From NCBI GenBank assembly GCA_963974485.1, contig CAXBBS010000006.1, forward strand, positions 67,685 to 131,684: DNA of 64,000 bases, given 5' to 3'. Under the pieces are notes generated by a model, which worked only from the letters and a program-made list of their open reading frames with translations, was not told where the DNA came from and made no database searches. Positions 60,775-64,000 of this stretch are shown here, one piece after another. The position numbers and the translations under genes are program-made. Numbering within the stretch: position 1 is the stretch's first letter; every line of letters begins with the position of its first letter. This stretch comes from JAALKW01 sp963974485. GTDB lineage: Bacteria; Pseudomonadota; Gammaproteobacteria; Legionellales; Legionellaceae.

Positions 60775-61937
60775 TCACATTTACGTTTATTATTATCTGC
60801 ATGTGATGCGCCAACATCCCAATCCTCGGCTGCAAGCCCATGCGTTTCTATTTCTTCAAACACCGTTTGCTTAACAGGTACTTCGGCATAAACCAACGCT
60901 CTCATGCTAGCGAGCACTTCAGGTGTTATGCCTATATCATTGAGTAACGTGCGCACGGCTGTTGGGTTTGAAGCCACGCATTCAGAGGTATCTATATTGA
61001 CTTCATGCCTAAAAAACGTCATTTTAGCCAGTGTTTTTAAAGACGGTACAGCCCTATTATTTTCTGACCCTTCAAGTTTAAACAACATTTTTTTACGTAT
61101 AACCAGTTCATCGACCTGACGACGTAACATTAAAGCCGGTGCGTCGTATTCATCCTCATACAGTAAAGCATCCAAATCACGTAACGCGTCATCATAATTT
61201 TCTTGTGCAACATAAATTTCACTTCGACGGTATAACCCTCGTCGAGAGTAGCTATGCACATTGCCATAAGGTTCATGGCAGAAATACTCCTGATTATAAG
61301 AAAACGGTGGGGCTAATAAAGCCTTTAAATCGTCGAGCTCTTCTTCAAGTTGACCTTGAGCTTTAAACATTTTGCTTCGTGTGTTCAACGCTTTATAATA
61401 ATAGCTTAATAAATATTCTTGCTCGGACGAAGGCTCCACTTGCTCAATAATATAATCTAAATCAGGCCGAGCTAAATCAAATAATTCTTGCTTAATATAT
61501 AACTCACTACGCCAAGAACGCATACGAATTTGTTTATCAACCATATCCGGATCTGAAAGAAATGATTGTAAATTTAATAAACGATGCACATCAGCGAGCA
61601 ATACTTCATCCTGCTGTGCTTTATGGGCGATGGATACACTTAGGATTAAAGCATCAATATACGTGGGGTCTTGCGATAAAACAAACGTAATATCCGTACG
61701 CGCAAGCTCAAATTTATCTTGCTCAAAATAAATTTGAGCTCGACGTAAAAAGAGCGCTTGATTTTGAGGAAATAAATTTAATAATAAATCTAAAGCCTTT
61801 TCGACATCAACTTCATGACAATATGAATAGTTTGAATCGATCCATAGATTATAATCAACGAGCGCCTCGTGCTCTTCTAACGATAACGCTCGTTCATCTA
61901 TGCTTAAATCGCTTTGCGATAGTTTCATTTCTATCAT
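60750..61937 (-). CDS. TPR-like repeat protein, unknown function
   Basis: 395 residues, no signal peptide. Residues about 45-265 are helical pairs of TPR type (ALFLRRAQIYFEQDKFELAR, SWRSELYIKQELFDLARPDL, LYRRSEIYVAQENYDDALRD). The last 120 residues are different, acidic, and end near a basic NNKRKCDA. Such TPR proteins without export signal are frequent among Legionellales effectors and chaperones. The ATG at 61937 is preceded by AGGG at 12 bases; an ATG three codons on is an alternative. Confidence 0.7.
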   Translation of the reverse strand: MIEMKLSQSDLSIDERALSLEEHEALVDYNLWIDSNYSYCHEVDVEKALDLLLNLFPQNQALFLRRAQIYFEQDKFELARTDITFVLSQDPTYIDALILSVSIAHKAQQDEVLLADVHRLLNLQSFLSDPDMVDKQIRMRSWRSELYIKQELFDLARPDLDYIIEQVEPSSEQEYLLSYYYKALNTRSKMFKAQGQLEEELDDLKALLAPPFSYNQEYFCHEPYGNVHSYSRRGLYRRSEIYVAQENYDDALRDLDALLYEDEYDAPALMLRRQVDELVIRKKMLFKLEGSENNRAVPSLKTLAKMTFFRHEVNIDTSECVASNPTAVRTLLNDIGITPEVLASMRALVYAEVPVKQTVFEEIETHGLAAEDWDVGASHADNNKRKCDAISPSVS

Positions 61938-61996
61938 TGTGATCTAACCCTGATAATTAATTAAACCACATGATAACATAAAAGACACTAAAAAGC

Positions 61997-63877
61997 TCAA
62001 TGCTTCACAACATGAGCTTGCTCTAAAAGATGACGGGTATAGATATCATAATCTACCGCCCCGTAATTTGCGGCAAGTTGCTGTGCGATACTCTGCTTTT
62101 GTTCATGATCCAGCATGTCCAACGAGCCAGGCGTGACAAGGTTAAGTTCAACCACAACATAACCGGCTTGATTACCTAAGCTCTGTCCCCCACGGCTTCC
62201 TGCACGTGGCACAGTAAACGCTAAGTCATTGATGTCGGCTGGCGCTAAACTCGAGTCACGTGTGGCCTGTGTGGCCACTTTCCATGTCAAATGATGTTTC
62301 AATAACATGGCTTCATCCATGAATGCACCTTGTTTGTTGCTCTGCAACGATTGACCTAATGCCTCGGCACGTGCTTGTGCTTTATTATGAATCAATATAT
62401 CTTTAATCTGTGACTTCACTTCTGATAGTGTTTTTTCTCGCTGGGCAATATGCTTTCCAACACGCACCACCACAATACGATCATCATCGAGCTGAATGGG
62501 CGCGCTATTATTCCCTAAGACCAAAACATCATGGTTAAACGCAGCCTTAAGCACCCGTGGAGAGCTTGTCAGGAGATCTTGACCACCATCATGTGAAAAC
62601 AGTCCTGTTTTTTCAATTGGAAGCTTTAACGCCTCAGCAACCGGCGTGAGTGAATCTGGCATTTGATAGCTGTTATCCGAAAGCTCTTCTTGTAGGCGGG
62701 CATACTCAGCCTGAGCGCGCTCAGCCAACCAATGCTCACGTACCGTCGCATGAACTGCATCAAATGACCTCACTTCTGCAGGTACATACGCTTGTAATTG
62801 AAAAAGTTCATACCCAGCTTCGGTTTTTAGTGGTGGTAAAACCTGCCCGACGGTCGTCAACTCAATCAAATCAGCATCGAGGGGTGATTCACCCGCAACA
62901 ATCCAAGGTAAAACACCTACTTTGATATTTTTTTGCTTGGTATTTAATACGTGCTTGCTTTTGGCCACAAAGGTATCCGGAGCAGCTTTCACTTGATTGT
63001 ATAACGCATCTACGCGTACTTTTAAGGCTTGAAGATCGGCATCAGAAACATCGGCAGGTACTTCAAACAGTATATGACGTACTTGCCATTTAGCCGGCGC
63101 CATATAACTCGCTTGGTTATTCTCATAATACGTTTTCAGTTCGGCTTCCGAAGGATTTAACTTGGCACGTACAGCAGCCATCGAGAGCGTGACAAAATCG
63201 AGGCTCACCTGCAGAGGCGCAATAAAATCATGGGTATGCTGCGCGTAATAGGCTTTGATTTCAGCATCCGATGCGCTGACGTCGTTTAAGAAAGCACCGG
63301 TAGGAATTTGAAGGTAACGATAATCACGGGTTTGACCGTATAATTTAACAAAATTTTCGACCTCATTGGGTAGGGCAAACGCTGTACCAAGAAAAGCAAA
63401 GTGCTGCTGATTTAACAACATACCTCGATAGATTTCTTCTTGGAATGATTGAGGTGTAAACAAGGCAGCACTTAATACTTGCTCATAACGTTCTGGCGAA
63501 AATTGACCGTCTTGTTGAAGTTGAGGAACTTGAAGAATAGACGCTTTAACTTGCTCATTATTAAGAAAAAAACCATTATTCAGCGCCGCATTCATATTTA
63601 TTTTTGACGCAATCATCTTATCTAAAATTTGCTCTTTTAATTGCTTTTCAGTACCTGCTGTTTTAGCCGACATGTCAAGTTCATGACGCACCCGACGGTA
63701 CCGAAGCTCTAGAGCTTGTTTTGAAATAGGTTTTCCATTCACTTCTGCTTCAACCGATGAGGTATGGCGAGCTTGAATGTAAGAGTCAATGCCAAACAAA
63801 GCAAACGTCAGTGCAATCACGCTTACCACAACCCAAGCCACAACGCCTTGAATTTTCTCATTTAATTTTTGCAGCAT
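61997..63877 (-). CDS. ppiD: Membrane-anchored periplasmic foldase PpiD
   Basis: Chaperone near the Sec translocon. The 626-residue protein starts MLQKLNEKIQGVVAWVVV with one N-terminal membrane segment (about 11-33), then a SurA-N-like region (VNGKPISKQALELRYRRV), a PpiC parvulin domain (about 260-360, KWQVRHILFEV) and a C-terminal chaperone part. Normal length. tRNA-Asp and its terminator lie upstream on the same strand. Confidence 0.92.
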   Translation of the reverse strand: MLQKLNEKIQGVVAWVVVSVIALTFALFGIDSYIQARHTSSVEAEVNGKPISKQALELRYRRVRHELDMSAKTAGTEKQLKEQILDKMIASKINMNAALNNGFFLNNEQVKASILQVPQLQQDGQFSPERYEQVLSAALFTPQSFQEEIYRGMLLNQQHFAFLGTAFALPNEVENFVKLYGQTRDYRYLQIPTGAFLNDVSASDAEIKAYYAQHTHDFIAPLQVSLDFVTLSMAAVRAKLNPSEAELKTYYENNQASYMAPAKWQVRHILFEVPADVSDADLQALKVRVDALYNQVKAAPDTFVAKSKHVLNTKQKNIKVGVLPWIVAGESPLDADLIELTTVGQVLPPLKTEAGYELFQLQAYVPAEVRSFDAVHATVREHWLAERAQAEYARLQEELSDNSYQMPDSLTPVAEALKLPIEKTGLFSHDGGQDLLTSSPRVLKAAFNHDVLVLGNNSAPIQLDDDRIVVVRVGKHIAQREKTLSEVKSQIKDILIHNKAQARAEALGQSLQSNKQGAFMDEAMLLKHHLTWKVATQATRDSSLAPADINDLAFTVPRAGSRGGQSLGNQAGYVVVELNLVTPGSLDMLDHEQKQSIAQQLAANYGAVDYDIYTRHLLEQAHVVKH

Positions 63878-63893
63878 GTCTGGATATCCATAT

Positions 63894-63919
63894 TAAAAAA
63901 AACGCGCCCTGAGGCGCGT
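63894..63919 (-). terminator. Intrinsic terminator of tRNA-Asp
   Basis: On the minus strand ACGCGCC-TCAG-GGCGCGT-like stem (63902-63908 with 63913-63919) followed by eight T. Confidence 0.9.
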
Positions 63920-63928
63920 AAATAATGT

Positions 63929-64000
63929 TGGCGGAGTGGACGGGGTTCGAACCCGCGACCCCCGGCGTGACAGGCCGGTATTCTAACCAACTGAACTACC
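63929..64000 (-). tRNA. tRNA-Asp (anticodon GTC), 5' end beyond the window
   Basis: D-arm TAGTTCAGTTGGTTAGAA, anticodon loop with GTC, GGGTTCGAACCCC T-arm and encoded CCA. About five acceptor bases at the 5' end lie past base 64000. Confidence 0.95.

Noticed and set aside
1..64000. CRISPR arrays, insertion sequences, prophage, integrase or tRNA-linked attachment repeats
   Set aside because: No regularly spaced repeats, transposase or integrase motifs, and no duplicated tRNA ends were seen on either strand.

Overview
The window comes from a moderately AT-rich gammaproteobacterium, most likely a member of Legionellales (Legionella/Coxiella/Berkiella-type). Supporting signs are type II secretion genes gspL-gspM, Fis, BamD, KDO/LPS genes, several ankyrin and TPR proteins of the kind used as host-directed effectors, an ankyrin protein built like the Legionella effector AnkH/LegA3, an OmpA-type lipoprotein resembling Dot/Icm component IcmN/DotK, tandem MFS carriers and a Tyr/Trp-type permease. 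No species is claimed. I found no insertion sequence, phage gene or CRISPR array.

Layout. 1-3.9 kb: the end of a DamX-like SPOR protein, a cold-shock protein, gspL-gspM, mltB and a small membrane protein. 4.1-7.8 kb: lepA-lepB-rnc, with the RNase P RNA gene convergent to rnc and overlapping its 3' end. 7.8-14.1 kb: an accessory block on the minus strand (unknown protein, 622-aa ankyrin protein, fis, an IscA/SufA-type protein, a lipase-like protein with membrane tail, a HIT protein). 14.3-18.7 kb: IcmN-like lipoprotein, diguanylate cyclase, permease, cyclophilin, dam, and a 74-aa protein ending in a CaaX-like motif. 18.8-24.2 kb: three tandem MFS carriers, malic enzyme, rpmE. 24.4-27.9 kb: an NfrA-NfrB type exopolysaccharide pair with a c-di-GMP-binding MshEN tail. 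28-34.9 kb: small secreted proteins, two exonuclease III paralogues, wrbA, bamD, tRNA-Ser, an unknown protein and an outer-membrane barrel. 34.9-40.8 kb: a tightly coupled ribD-ribE-ribBA-ribH-pyrG-kdsA operon. 40.9-48.3 kb: bepA, a second GGDEF protein, fdxA-tsaB-ycaR-kdsB, and pgsA followed by tRNA-Gly-Cys-Leu (the Escherichia coli order), then a HAD protein and rluC, divergent from rne. 50.7-53 kb: the most unusual locus. 53-58.5 kb: prmB-aroC-asd with a 129-aa protein and the AnkH-like gene appended, and smrB divergent from prmB. 58.5-64 kb: an unknown protein, udk-fabI, a TPR protein, ppiD and a truncated tRNA-Asp.

The locus to look at first is 50718-52997. An unlisted 52-codon gene (52267-52425, minus) encodes a peptide with the YxxPxL leader motif of lasso-peptide precursors and a Thr at the spacing I recall for the lasso leader-core junction, followed by a short Gly/Asn-rich tail with a Glu at ring-closing distance. 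It overlaps by 32 nt the start of an asparagine-synthetase-like protein that lacks the catalytic N-terminal Cys, as lasso cyclases do. A Cys-rich exported protein precedes both and a promoter-like sequence precedes the three. The usual leader-binding (B1) and protease (B2) genes are not in the window. This may be a split or non-canonical lasso/RiPP system.

Genes that plausibly work together: NfrA-NfrB with the two GGDEF proteins (c-di-GMP-controlled polysaccharide); kdsA and kdsB (KDO); rib genes (flavins); BamD and BepA with PpiD (envelope protein assembly); Dam and DamX-like protein (in E. coli neighbours, here apart).
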